From assembly GCA_910585745.1 (NCBI GenBank), contig CAJUFM010000010.1, positions 1 to 55,142 on the forward strand: 55,142 bases of DNA, written 5' to 3'. Of the stretch, positions 25,701 through 33,962 are shown in pieces. The notes beneath the pieces were generated by a model. The model did no database searches. It was given only the letters and a program-made list of their open reading frames with translations, and was not told the DNA's origin. Made by a program: the position numbers and the translations under genes. This DNA comes from an uncultured Eubacterium sp. (GTDB lineage: Bacteria > Bacillota > Clostridia > Lachnospirales > Lachnospiraceae). The stretch's first letter is position 1. Each line of letters starts with the position of its first letter.

Positions 25701-25934
25701 ATCCGACCATATCCGGAAACAGCTCATATCCACGCTGTATGCATCGAATTTGACCGCAAAGATCGACTTGATCACCAGCGCCGCCCCCAACAGCAGCAAA
25801 AGATTGAACCACTGGGGACGCATGCTCTTTCTGCCAAGCACGATCTTTCCCTTTACTTCATTCTCAAACCATAGTAGATACAGTACCGCCAATACGGTTA
25901 CCATGATCACTACAACTGTAAACATATCATACAT
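22746..25934 (-). CDS. Fused double GT-C glycosyltransferase with a discoidin-like insert
   Basis: A 1062-residue multi-pass membrane protein. Residues 1-440 look like one GT-C transferase: many membrane helices and a GNGYPPGYMFVLW segment. About 505-615 is a soluble beta-rich domain with a discoidin (F5/8 type C)-like pattern. From about 640 on it matches the dolichyl-phosphate-mannose-protein mannosyltransferase (PMT, GT39) type, with FDEVYHA near 648 (the DE catalytic pair), HPPLGK, and four C-terminal helices. Such enzymes move a sugar from a polyprenyl phosphate to a protein or glycan outside the membrane. The acceptor is unknown. Two transferase units in one chain is notable. A start at 25934 is favoured. 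Confidence 0.8.
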   Translation of the reverse strand: MYDMFTVVVIMVTVLAVLYLLWFENEVKGKIVLGRKSMRPQWFNLLLLLGAALVIKSIFAVKFDAYSVDMSCFRIWSDMIYDNGISKFYYVDEGNGYPPGYMFVLWLMAVVRHIFGVETGSQTAEYLIKLFPMLCDLGAGAVLYLLAKRRFSEGMSLMICAIYVLNPMVVADSSMWGQVDSVFTLTILLTCWLCMEEKRIPAYFVFCLGALLKFQTIMFTPILIFTIIEQVFLRDFTVKKMLRDLAGGLGAIASMFLFAVPFGLDVVVPKYVNSLGLFEYCTVNAYNFWAILGKNWVEQTNKFLFLKCQTWGSIAIVASVLLSGFVFYKMKEDKSKYFLSMAVLISFVFLFSVRMHERYLFPAILLVLAGFILRPCIELFWVYVGLSVAQFVNIVHVYHYFMELGTTGPEGYTIGATAMLTVFMAGYLLYATLHKGEIVYEPELHQGKANKRKIVNVNAGKDEKWYKFSITPSRKADKMGKVDFIVLFAIMILYSCFALYDLGRMSAPETSWVGKQNGSQILLDFGETKSISNLYSFTGTYEGRNFQVEVSEDGTNYTPAGTMSAGDVFKWNDVKFVGETEEAEKQPFQVNARYLRMTLLHNEAMLNELVFKDTSGEYIVPENASQYPELFDEQDEFDPELGFRSGTYFDEVYHARTAYEMIHELRSYENTHPPLGKIFISLGVRAFGMNPFGWRIVGTLFGIGMIPFMYLFGKRLFRRTWVAGVVTALFSFDFMHFTQTRIATIDVYGTFFIITMFYFMYCYAQTSFYDTDFKKTLIPLGLSGLMMGLGCASKWTAIYAGAGLAVFFFAILFKRYMEFRIARDNPRGETAGISHSHIAEVFKKNMWKTLAFCVLFFVVIPGLIYLLSYYPFRGDDDDLGLWSRMILNQKSMFDYHSSLTEGHVYSSTWYEWPTMIRPMFYYCNTVAGELKEGISAFGNPLVWWAGMFAFIYMIYRCVAKKDSISLFLVFAYLVQYLPWVLVPRCTFSYHYFPSVPFVALMLGYTMYCFIGENKKKRWLAFAYCAAAFALFLMFYPVLSGQPVSADYVNDGLKWMSDWALIY

Positions 25935-25949
25935 GATCTTCTATTCCTT

Positions 25950-26888
25950 TCACTCATTGGTATTATTCTTTCCAGCCTCTCCCCGCCTCACATGTTCATG
26001 GGTAAAGAGATGGTCGGAACAGTATTCATAATTCCCTTCACATTTGGAGCAGAAACGGAACTCCAGAGCAGGAGAATCCTTCTCTGTCCGCCCGCAGACG
26101 GCACAACGGTGTCTCGGTCCGGAAGTGTGCTGCTGTGCCGTATTTCGATACACCACCCGCCGCTTTTTCTGCCTCATCGCCGCCCCGAAGCCCTGGGGAT
26201 TTCTGGCGATCAGATAAAAGATCACAAAATCCACCAGCGCCGCCACGATCAGTAGCATACTCATAATACTCTGGAATTCTCCTATCTGGATGTAATTCAT
26301 GATCTGTATGGCGTTAAATCCAAGATAGAGATATCCCAGCCACTTCGCCTTCACCGGAATAATAAAGTTGAAATAAAACCTCGTCTCCGGAAATAGAAAG
26401 GCAAATACGAGAAACAGGGACAGATTCAGATTGTCCAGGCTGATCACCCCGGCAAGCCTCATGCTGATCATGAAAGCAAATACACTGCTTTGGGCATTGG
26501 TCAGCACCAGATAATAGCCAAAGGCAGCCAGTACCGTCAGCAGGATCCCGGTAAAGTAAAAGGCGTTAAACCGAAAACTTCCCCAGATCCGTTCCAGCAC
26601 ACTTCCGATGTTGAAATAGACATAGAGGCTGATGGCATACAATATTATATTGAAAAAAGCCGCCTCTCCCCCCCGCAGGCTTACCGAGGGATAGAGTACA
26701 AAGGTCACCAGACGCCACACCTGGCCATGCAGGATCTGGTAAATATCCAGGCTCAGATAATTCTCATAGATCCCCTGGTTAAAAACCCCCAGAAAGGTTC
26801 CCAGAATGCTGATCACCACCACATACCGCATGAGGCCGCGAATGGCATACCTTCCAAACTTTCGTTCCATTTTTGCAAACCATTTCAT
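25950..26888 (-). CDS. Rhomboid-fold membrane protein with C-terminal zinc ribbon
   Basis: 312 residues with six or so membrane helices (about 15-230) in a rhomboid-like layout, including an HGQVWRLVTF segment typical of rhomboid loop 1. The catalytic GxSG serine motif of rhomboid proteases is not present, so it is probably an inactive relative. After the helices a basic stretch leads to a zinc-binding region with CAVC (about 258-261), a second FCSKC pair, and CSDHLFTHEH. ATG follows GAGG. It lies just upstream of the double GT-C gene on the same strand, possibly as an operon partner. Confidence 0.7.
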   Translation of the reverse strand: MKWFAKMERKFGRYAIRGLMRYVVVISILGTFLGVFNQGIYENYLSLDIYQILHGQVWRLVTFVLYPSVSLRGGEAAFFNIILYAISLYVYFNIGSVLERIWGSFRFNAFYFTGILLTVLAAFGYYLVLTNAQSSVFAFMISMRLAGVISLDNLNLSLFLVFAFLFPETRFYFNFIIPVKAKWLGYLYLGFNAIQIMNYIQIGEFQSIMSMLLIVAALVDFVIFYLIARNPQGFGAAMRQKKRRVVYRNTAQQHTSGPRHRCAVCGRTEKDSPALEFRFCSKCEGNYEYCSDHLFTHEHVRRGEAGKNNTNE

Positions 26889-26911
26889 GTTTTATACCTC
26901 ATTTCTTCACA

Positions 26912-27838
26912 TTAAAACAGATTCTTCTTCTTAAAGAAAAGTACCACCAGGGATGTGATCACAAGAGTGCATGCCGTAATGATAAAAAAACCATAAGGAC
27001 TGTGCCCCAGAGGAATATTATCGAAATTCATCCCATAAAAGCTGGCGATCATCGTAGGGATCGACATCACAATGGTCACCGTAGACAAAAATTTCATTAC
27101 CACATTCAGATTGTTGGAAATAACGGAAGCAAAAGCATCCATCATTCCGCTGAGGATCCCGCTGTATATATTCGCCATCTCAATAGCCTGCTTGTTTTCG
27201 ACAATGACGTCCTCCAGCAGCTCCTCGTCCTCAGGATATTTTTTTACTTTTTCCGTCCGCAGCAGTTTTTCCAGCACCGTCTCATTGGACCGCAGGGAGG
27301 TGGTAAAGTACACCAGGCTCTTCTCCAGCTCCAGAAGCTCGATCAATTCTTTGTTCTTCTGGGAGATATGAAGCTTTTCCTCGATCTGTTCACTCTTGCG
27401 GTCAATGATCCGCAGGTAGCGCAGATAGGAGGTGGCATTACGGTACAGGATCTGGAATACAAATCTTGTCCGCTTAAAAGTGAAAAATTCTTTCACCCGG
27501 TTATTCATAAATGCCTTAAGTACCGGCGTCTCCTCCAGGCAAACCGTCACGATCAGCTGTTTTGTCATATAGATGCCGAGAGGGATCGTGACGTACCTGT
27601 CCTTTTCATCCAGAGACGGAATATCTACCAGCACGACTACATAATCATCCTCCTGTTCAATACGTGACCGCTCCTCATCATCCAGTGGCGCCCTCAGGTC
27701 ATCGATATCGATCCCCGTTTCCTGCACCACCTGCTGGAGTTCTTCGTTGGTAGGTTTGGTAAGTGCTGCCCAGCACCCTTCAGAAAACTGTTCATTTTCC
27801 TGGAGCTCGTCCTCCACGGTCTGAAAAATCTGCAGCAT
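26912..27838 (-). CDS. CorA family divalent cation transporter
   Basis: A 308-residue magnesium/cobalt-type channel. The N-terminal two thirds are cytosolic mixed alpha/beta followed by a long Glu/Lys-rich helix. Two membrane helices close the C-terminus, with the selectivity motif GMN near residue 268 (YGMNF) in the loop between them and a basic KKKNLF tail. Pentamers let Mg2+ into the cell. The start has a strong GGAGGAGAGG site. Mg2+ is the usual substrate of the family, but other metals cannot be excluded from sequence alone. Confidence 0.9.
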   Translation of the reverse strand: MLQIFQTVEDELQENEQFSEGCWAALTKPTNEELQQVVQETGIDIDDLRAPLDDEERSRIEQEDDYVVVLVDIPSLDEKDRYVTIPLGIYMTKQLIVTVCLEETPVLKAFMNNRVKEFFTFKRTRFVFQILYRNATSYLRYLRIIDRKSEQIEEKLHISQKNKELIELLELEKSLVYFTTSLRSNETVLEKLLRTEKVKKYPEDEELLEDVIVENKQAIEMANIYSGILSGMMDAFASVISNNLNVVMKFLSTVTIVMSIPTMIASFYGMNFDNIPLGHSPYGFFIITACTLVITSLVVLFFKKKNLF

Positions 27839-27962
27839 GTCCTCTCCTCCTTTACCGGTATTTTTATTCTGGCGGCAGCCAGGTCTTCACTGCCGCCGGA
27901 TTCTCTTCGCACAGATATTAATATTATACGTTTTCGCCCTCTCTTTGTCAAACATTAACCTC

Positions 27963-28652
27963 TTATCTCGTTGTTTTTTTCGGAAGATACAGTACCACAT
28001 CATCTCCGAGGACGATCTGGTCTAGATTATTATTCTTAATAAAATCTTCCCAATTTACTCCGTATTCTTTCAGTATGTCCCCAAGGCTGCGCCCTCCCGT
28101 GGTGATATAGATCTCCACATCATCGTCATCCCTGTCGTCTCTATCGTCTCTGTCATCCTGATCCAGCTTTTCCAACTCTTCTTCCTGGCATACCGGACAG
28201 CTTCCCTCCCGGAATCCTCTGCCCATCATCCGGGAATCCTCCATTCTGCTTTCACTTTCCATACGAACTGGATTTCCATTTCTCTCCACGAACTCTTCCT
28301 GGTTCATATTCTGGTTCATATTCTGGTTCATGCTCTGACCCATCTCCTGGTCCATCCCACGGTCCATATTTCTCTCCATGCTGCGTTCTGTATCCATCGG
28401 CATCCTCTCTGGTTCTCCCTGCATATTTTCGTTTTCTCTCGGCATCGCCTGTACCGGCATACAGATCATCCCGTTATAGGGTCTTACTACTGGGATACAG
28501 ATCTCCTGCCCTGGCTGGAGATTGTAGACATCCACATAAGGGTTTGCCCGAAGGATCAGTGCCAAAGGCACCCGGTATCTTCTGCTGAGCTGATACAGGG
28601 TTTCTCCCTGTTTTATAACATGCACCATGCCATTACAGTAACGCTTATTCAT
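27963..28652 (-). CDS. LysM-domain protein, spore-coat-like, with low-complexity centre
   Basis: About 229 residues. A LysM domain sits at 10-53 (HVIKQGETLYQLSRRYRVPL, then PGQEICIP). The middle (90-180) is low complexity, with repeated Met-Asn-Gln units such as MNQNMNQNMN, then Asp/Arg runs. A second LysM-like unit near the C-terminus reads GGRSLGDILKEYGVNWEDF. LysM binds peptidoglycan or related glycans; SafA-type coat and spore proteins have this layout. No signal peptide is present, which fits a mother-cell coat protein. The start at 28652 follows GGAGGG. A coat function is an inference. Confidence 0.65.
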   Translation of the reverse strand: MNKRYCNGMVHVIKQGETLYQLSRRYRVPLALILRANPYVDVYNLQPGQEICIPVVRPYNGMICMPVQAMPRENENMQGEPERMPMDTERSMERNMDRGMDQEMGQSMNQNMNQNMNQEEFVERNGNPVRMESESRMEDSRMMGRGFREGSCPVCQEEELEKLDQDDRDDRDDRDDDDVEIYITTGGRSLGDILKEYGVNWEDFIKNNNLDQIVLGDDVVLYLPKKTTR

Positions 28653-28772
28653 ATTTTCCCTCCATCTTTGCACCATTCACAGCGGCGCAGCAAATTTATT
28701 TTCATCTCTACCAATATATTCCGTCATAAAAAAAAGGTACCGGGCATACATTTATTGTTAAATTTTATTTTA

Positions 28773-28801
28773 TTTACAAATGACGAAATTTGTCGTATAC
28801 T
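28773..28801 (+). promoter_or_regulatory. SigmaA-type promoter of the activase gene
   Basis: TTTACA (28773-28778), a 17-base spacer, and TATACT (28796-28801) lie about 90 bases before the activase start. The -35 and spacer contain ACAAAT (28776-28781) inverted as ATTTGT (28788-28793), which could be an operator. Confidence 0.55.
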
Positions 28802-28891
28802 ATAGTGTGGTTAAAATCTATTATAAATAAGAAAGAAAATGTTTCTGATCCAGTTCCAGTCGCTTCGGATCAGATAAAATGGGAGGAAATC

Positions 28892-31800
28892 ATGAACAGA
28901 GTAGGTATTGATATTGGTTCTACCACGGTGAAGACAGCCATTCTGGATGAATCAGGCACCATCGTATTTTCTGCTTATGAAAGACATTTTGCTAATATAC
29001 AGGAAACCTTAAAAAACATAATCAGCCAGGCAAATGAAGCTCTGGGAGATATCCAGATCGCTCCAATGATCACAGGTTCGGGAGGACTGACCATTTCGAG
29101 GCATCTGGACATTCCCTTTGTCCAGGAAGTTGTCAGTGTGGCAACCTCCTTAAAAGATTTTGCTCCCCAGACCGATGTTGCCATCGAGCTGGGCGGCGAA
29201 GATGCCAAGATCATATATTTTACCGGCGGCATCGAACAGAGAATGAACGGGATCTGTGCCGGCGGTACCGGTTCCTTTATTGACCAGATGGCAACACTTC
29301 TGAAAACAGACGCTGCGGGGCTGAACGAGTATGCCAGGGACTACAAAGCCATTTATCCCATTGCAGCGCGCTGCGGCGTGTTCGCAAAATCCGACATCCA
29401 GCCCTTAATTAATGAAGGAGCATCCAAACCAGATCTGGCCGCTTCGATATTTCAGGCGGTGGTAAACCAGACCATCAGCGGTCTTGCCTGTGGTAAGCCG
29501 ATCCGGGGCAACGTAGCCTTTTTAGGGGGACCCCTTCACTTTCTTACAGAGTTAAAGGCCGCTTTTATCCGGACTCTGAATCTGTCAGAAGACGCGGTGA
29601 TCGCACCGGAACACTCCCATCTCTTCGCTGCCAGCGGTGCGGCCATGAACTCGAAAGGTGATGGAGCCACCACTCTTGGCACTCTGCTGCAAAAACTGAG
29701 CAGCGAGATCAACATGGAATTTGAAGTAACCCGTATGGAGCCGCTGTTTGCCTCAGAAGAAGAATACGACAGTTTTCTCACAAGACACAGCCGCCATTCC
29801 GTGAAAAAAGAGTCCTTATCAGAATACGAGGGCAATGTATATCTTGGCATCGATGCCGGTTCCACAACAACAAAAGTGGCGTTGGTGGGGGAAGACGGTT
29901 CCCTTTTGTATTCCTTTTACGACAATAACAATGGAAGTCCGTTGAAGACCACTATAAAAGCCATTAAAGAAATCTACGAGCTGCTGCCGGACAGCGCCAA
30001 CATCGTCCGCTCCTGCTCCACTGGTTACGGTGAAGCTCTGATCCAGTCCGCCCTGCTGTTAGATGAAGGGGAAGTTGAGACGGTATCCCATTACTATGCC
30101 GCTTCTTTTTTCGAGCCGGAAGTAGACTGTATCCTGGACATCGGAGGCCAGGACATGAAATGCATCAAGATAAAAAACCACTCCGTTGACAGCGTACAGC
30201 TCAACGAGGCCTGCTCTTCTGGATGCGGCTCCTTTATCGAGACCTTTGCCCGGTCATTAAATTACGAAGTAAAAGATTTCGCAAAACTGGCGCTCTTTGC
30301 TGATAACCCTATCGACCTGGGCTCCCGTTGTACTGTATTTATGAATTCCAAGGTGAAGCAGGCACAAAAAGAGGGCGCTACTGTGGCGGATATCTCTGCC
30401 GGTCTCGCCATCTCAGTCATTAAAAATGCACTGTTAAAAGTAATTAAGCTCACCGATCCGAAAGATCTGGGCAAAAACGTAGTGGTTCAGGGAGGAACCT
30501 TTTACAACGACGCCGTACTCCGCAGTTTTGAAAGAGTATCCGGCTGTAAAGCCGTCCGCCCGGATATCGCCGGGATCATGGGAGCCTTTGGTGCCGCGCT
30601 CATCGCCAGGGAGCACTACGAGGAAGGGATGGAAACCTCTATGCTTCCTCTGGAAGACATCATTTCCCTGAAATTTGAGAGTTCCATGGCGCGCTGCAAA
30701 GGCTGCACCAATCACTGCCTCCTGACCATCAATAAATTTACCGGTGGCAGACAGTTTATCTCTGGCAACCGCTGTGAGCGCGGTCTCGGCATGGAGAAGC
30801 AGAATAAAGATGTGCCGAACCTCTACGAATATAAAAACCACCGGCTCTTTGAATACTACAAACCACTGCCGGCAGATCAGGCATACCGGGGCAAAGTAGG
30901 TATTCCCCGGGTACTGAACATGTATGAGAACTACCCCTTCTGGTTTACTTTTTTTACGGAACTGGGGTATGAGGTAGTAGTCTCACCAAAATCCAGCCGT
31001 AATATCTATTCGCTGGGGATCGAATCCATCCCCAGCGAATCGGAATGCTATCCTGCGAAACTAGCCCACGGACATATCATGTGGCTTCTCAAACAGGATG
31101 TAAAATATATCTTTTATCCCTGCGTGCCCTATGAGCGAAAGGAATTCGACGGTGCTGGCAACCACTATAACTGCCCCATCGTCACCTCCTATGGTGAAAA
31201 CATCAAAAACAACGTAGAGGAACTGTCGGAGGAAGATATCACTTTCCAGAACCCCTTCCTTTCCTTTGAGAGTGAAAAGATCCTGGCAAACGAACTGGTA
31301 AAATACCTTGGCAGGGAAAATGGTATCCCCGAAAGCGAGATCCGCGATGCCGCCCACAAAGCCTACAATGAGCTCACTGCTGTCCGGGAAGACATTAAGA
31401 AAAAGGGGGAAGAAGTTCTTCAGTGGATGAAGGATAATCACAAGCGGGGGATCGTACTTGCTGGACGCCCCTACCATATCGATCCGGAGATCAACCACGG
31501 TATTCCTGAACTGATCACTTCCTATGATATAGCTGTTCTCTCCGAAGACAGCATCTCCCATCTGGCCCCCATTGAGCGGCCGACCATCGCCATGGACCAG
31601 TGGATGTACCATTCCAGGCTTTATGCCGCCGCCACTTATGTGCGCACCCAGGAGGATCTGGAGATGATCCAGCTGAACTCCTTTGGCTGCGGTCTGGACG
31701 CTGTCACCACAGACCAGGTCAACGATATCCTGACCGGTTCCGGAAAGATCTGTACAGTCTTAAAAATAGACGAAGTAAACAACTTAGGGGCAGCCAGGAT

Positions 31801-33121
31801 CCGTATCCGCTCCTTGATCTCAGCGGTGAAAGACCGCGCCAGAAAAGGCGTAAAACCCCATGTGGAGGACGCTTCTTACAAACGGGTGGTATTTACCGAG
31901 GAGATGCGCAAAAACTACACCATACTCACGCCGCAGATGTCACCGATCCATTTCGATGTGCTTATCCCAGCGCTGGCCGCCAACGGCTACCAGATGGTCC
32001 AGCTTCCTACTGGCGGTGACGAACTGGATTACGGACTGAAATTCGTAAACAACGACGCCTGCTACCCTTCTTTGATCGTAGTAGGACAGATCATGAAAGC
32101 CCTGTTGTCCGGTGAATACGACCTGGACCGCACTGCCGTCATTATTTCCCAGACCGGCGGCGGCTGTCGTGCCACCAACTATATCGGCTTTATCCGCCGC
32201 GCCCTGAAAAAAGCGGGAATGGAACAGATCCCTGTCATTTCCCTAAGCGCCGGTGTGGAGACAAATCCAGGCTTTAAGATCAACTATCCTCTTATCAATG
32301 GTGCCATCCAGGCGCTGGTTTACGGAGATCTGTTTATGCGGGTGGTATATAAAACAAGACCTTATGAAAAGGTACCCGGCTCCGTCAACGCCCTGCATGA
32401 CAAATGGAAAAAGATCTGTGTGGAGGCAGTAAAACATCCAAAGAGATCGGAGTTTCACAAAAATATCCAGGGAATTATCCGGGATTTTGACCAGATCGAA
32501 CTGGATGAGAGCATTCAGAAACCCAAGGTAGGCATTGTCGGCGAAATCCTGGTGAAATACCTGCCCGCTGCCAACAACCATATTGTGGATCTGCTGGAAG
32601 CTGAGGGTGCTGAGGCCGTCTGCCCGGATATGCTTGATTTCTTTATGTACAGCGCCTATGACAGCGTATTTAAGGCGGATCATCTCGGTAAGCCTAAGAC
32701 CAGCAAGATGATGGGTAAACTTGCGATCTGGTTCCTGGAGCGCTACCGCAGAGTCCTCAGGGAAGAACTGACAAAGAGCCGCCGCTTTGACGCACCTCCA
32801 GGAATCTATACCCTGGCAGACTATGCGAAACCTTTTGTATCCACCGGTAACCAGACCGGTGAAGGATGGTTCCTCACCGGCGAGATGATCGAACTGATCC
32901 ACAGCGGCGTACCGAATATCGTCTGTACCCAGCCTTTTGGCTGTCTTCCGAACCACGTAGTAGGTAAAGGTGTGATCAAACAGCTGCGCCGCGCCTTTCC
33001 GGACGCAAATATTGTGGCAGTGGACTACGACCCTGGCGCCAGCGAGGTAAACCAGCTGAACCGTATCAAGCTGATGCTTGCCACCGCCAATGAAAATTTA
33101 GTACAGAAAAAGCCTGGCTGA
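28892..33121 (+). CDS. Large fused acyl-CoA dehydratase activase/dehydratase-like iron-sulfur protein
   Basis: About 1409 residues. Two BadF/BcrA-type ASKHA ATPase modules come first, about 1-270 (DIGSTTVK; Cys122 in CAGGTGSF) and 315-575 (DAGSTTTK; Cys441 and Cys445), each with Cys residues for a [4Fe-4S] cluster. Next comes a Cys-rich junction (CKGCTNHC near 601), then a DUF2229-type region and a 2-hydroxyacyl-CoA dehydratase-like part to the C-terminus. Such activases use ATP to push an electron onto the dehydratase or onto double-cubane proteins. The substrate here is unknown and no separate dehydratase genes are nearby. I chose ATG 28892 (GGGAGGAA site) rather than an upstream ATG at 28790, which overlaps the promoter. 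Confidence 0.85.
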   Translation: MNRVGIDIGSTTVKTAILDESGTIVFSAYERHFANIQETLKNIISQANEALGDIQIAPMITGSGGLTISRHLDIPFVQEVVSVATSLKDFAPQTDVAIELGGEDAKIIYFTGGIEQRMNGICAGGTGSFIDQMATLLKTDAAGLNEYARDYKAIYPIAARCGVFAKSDIQPLINEGASKPDLAASIFQAVVNQTISGLACGKPIRGNVAFLGGPLHFLTELKAAFIRTLNLSEDAVIAPEHSHLFAASGAAMNSKGDGATTLGTLLQKLSSEINMEFEVTRMEPLFASEEEYDSFLTRHSRHSVKKESLSEYEGNVYLGIDAGSTTTKVALVGEDGSLLYSFYDNNNGSPLKTTIKAIKEIYELLPDSANIVRSCSTGYGEALIQSALLLDEGEVETVSHYYAASFFEPEVDCILDIGGQDMKCIKIKNHSVDSVQLNEACSSGCGSFIETFARSLNYEVKDFAKLALFADNPIDLGSRCTVFMNSKVKQAQKEGATVADISAGLAISVIKNALLKVIKLTDPKDLGKNVVVQGGTFYNDAVLRSFERVSGCKAVRPDIAGIMGAFGAALIAREHYEEGMETSMLPLEDIISLKFESSMARCKGCTNHCLLTINKFTGGRQFISGNRCERGLGMEKQNKDVPNLYEYKNHRLFEYYKPLPADQAYRGKVGIPRVLNMYENYPFWFTFFTELGYEVVVSPKSSRNIYSLGIESIPSESECYPAKLAHGHIMWLLKQDVKYIFYPCVPYERKEFDGAGNHYNCPIVTSYGENIKNNVEELSEEDITFQNPFLSFESEKILANELVKYLGRENGIPESEIRDAAHKAYNELTAVREDIKKKGEEVLQWMKDNHKRGIVLAGRPYHIDPEINHGIPELITSYDIAVLSEDSISHLAPIERPTIAMDQWMYHSRLYAAATYVRTQEDLEMIQLNSFGCGLDAVTTDQVNDILTGSGKICTVLKIDEVNNLGAARIRIRSLISAVKDRARKGVKPHVEDASYKRVVFTEEMRKNYTILTPQMSPIHFDVLIPALAANGYQMVQLPTGGDELDYGLKFVNNDACYPSLIVVGQIMKALLSGEYDLDRTAVIISQTGGGCRATNYIGFIRRALKKAGMEQIPVISLSAGVETNPGFKINYPLINGAIQALVYGDLFMRVVYKTRPYEKVPGSVNALHDKWKKICVEAVKHPKRSEFHKNIQGIIRDFDQIELDESIQKPKVGIVGEILVKYLPAANNHIVDLLEAEGAEAVCPDMLDFFMYSAYDSVFKADHLGKPKTSKMMGKLAIWFLERYRRVLREELTKSRRFDAPPGIYTLADYAKPFVSTGNQTGEGWFLTGEMIELIHSGVPNIVCTQPFGCLPNHVVGKGVIKQLRRAFPDANIVAVDYDPGASEVNQLNRIKLMLATANENLVQKKPG

Positions 33122-33137
33122 AAAACGCGGGCCAGGA

Positions 33138-33198
33138 AAAAGAGAGGATCCCAAAACTATGTCTAATGAAAAACATAGCAATGGGCATCCTCTCTTTC
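33138..33198 (+). terminator. Terminator after the activase gene
   Basis: AGAGAGGATCCCA (33141-33153) pairs with TGGGCATCCTCTCT (33182-33195). Inside, CTATGT (33158-33163) pairs with ACATAG (33173-33178). A TTTCTTCC run follows. It lies just after the stop codon at 33121. Confidence 0.65.
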
Positions 33199-33272
33199 TT
33201 CCTCTAATAATTGTCGTTCTGCATATACATATGGTGCATTCACGCCGCCAGTCCAGCTTGGCAACACTCGAA

Positions 33273-33875
33273 TCACCCCATATCCGGCTGGCAGAGATTC
33301 AATCCTGTGGCATCCACGGTAATATCCGGACCATCAGCCGTCATCCCGGCTCCTTCACCCTCTTCATCCTCGAGAATGCTATCGTATTTTTCCGGATCAT
33401 CGTTCTTTGCCAATGCCTGCATGTTCTTGGCCCCCATATAGATGTCCCTGTTAAAATCCATAAGAAACTTTTCGTCCGAAGCCGGAACAATATCTCCATG
33501 CATCATCCTTCTGGCAATCTCCAGGGCACGGCCCAGGTCCTCAAATCCCTCTCCGGCAGCCTCCGCTGCCTCCTTCGCCGCCTCGAGATTCTCCTGGTAC
33601 ATCTCCTGAAGATTTTTCATCTCTGCATCCGCTCTCATCTTCTCCAGGTCTTCTTCCGTATAAACGCTCTCCGGCTGATCACCCGACAACTCCAGCTCCA
33701 CTCCCTGTACCCGGTATTGATCCAGAACTGTCTCCTGCCGGTCCGCTTTTACTGAAATCTGGTCACCCTTAACCCTTACCGTCTTTTCTGACTTTGCAGA
33801 CTTCACTGGCATTGCAGAGCGAAAAACCTCCTGCCCCGCCACAGTACCTCCTGTACCTGTTTTAATTCCTGTCAT
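33273..33875 (-). CDS. Unknown protein, 200 aa, with helical middle
   Basis: Not recognised. From the ATG at 33875 (GAGGGTG upstream) the protein has a polar, Lys/Ser-rich N-terminus, a helical Glu/Ala-rich middle (LEKMRADAEMKNLQEMYQEN) and an acidic C-terminus ending in a GPDITVDATG segment. No signal peptide or membrane helix is seen. An upstream in-frame extension to 33953 has no ribosome site. It ends near the activase terminator and lies 87 bases downstream of leuA on the same strand, so it may share leuA's transcript. Confidence 0.5.
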   Translation of the reverse strand: MTGIKTGTGGTVAGQEVFRSAMPVKSAKSEKTVRVKGDQISVKADRQETVLDQYRVQGVELELSGDQPESVYTEEDLEKMRADAEMKNLQEMYQENLEAAKEAAEAAGEGFEDLGRALEIARRMMHGDIVPASDEKFLMDFNRDIYMGAKNMQALAKNDDPEKYDSILEDEEGEGAGMTADGPDITVDATGLNLCQPDMG

Positions 33876-33962
33876 CCATGACACCCTCTTTCTAAACTGA
33901 CATGCCTCTTTCAGCAGTACCATAATGAAAAGCCGATTGCTTCGAGCTTTCACTTTTAACCA

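Noticed and set aside
28305..28360. CRISPR-like or mobile repeat
   Set aside because: The short repeated units are in frame within the LysM protein and code for Met-Asn-Gln repeats.
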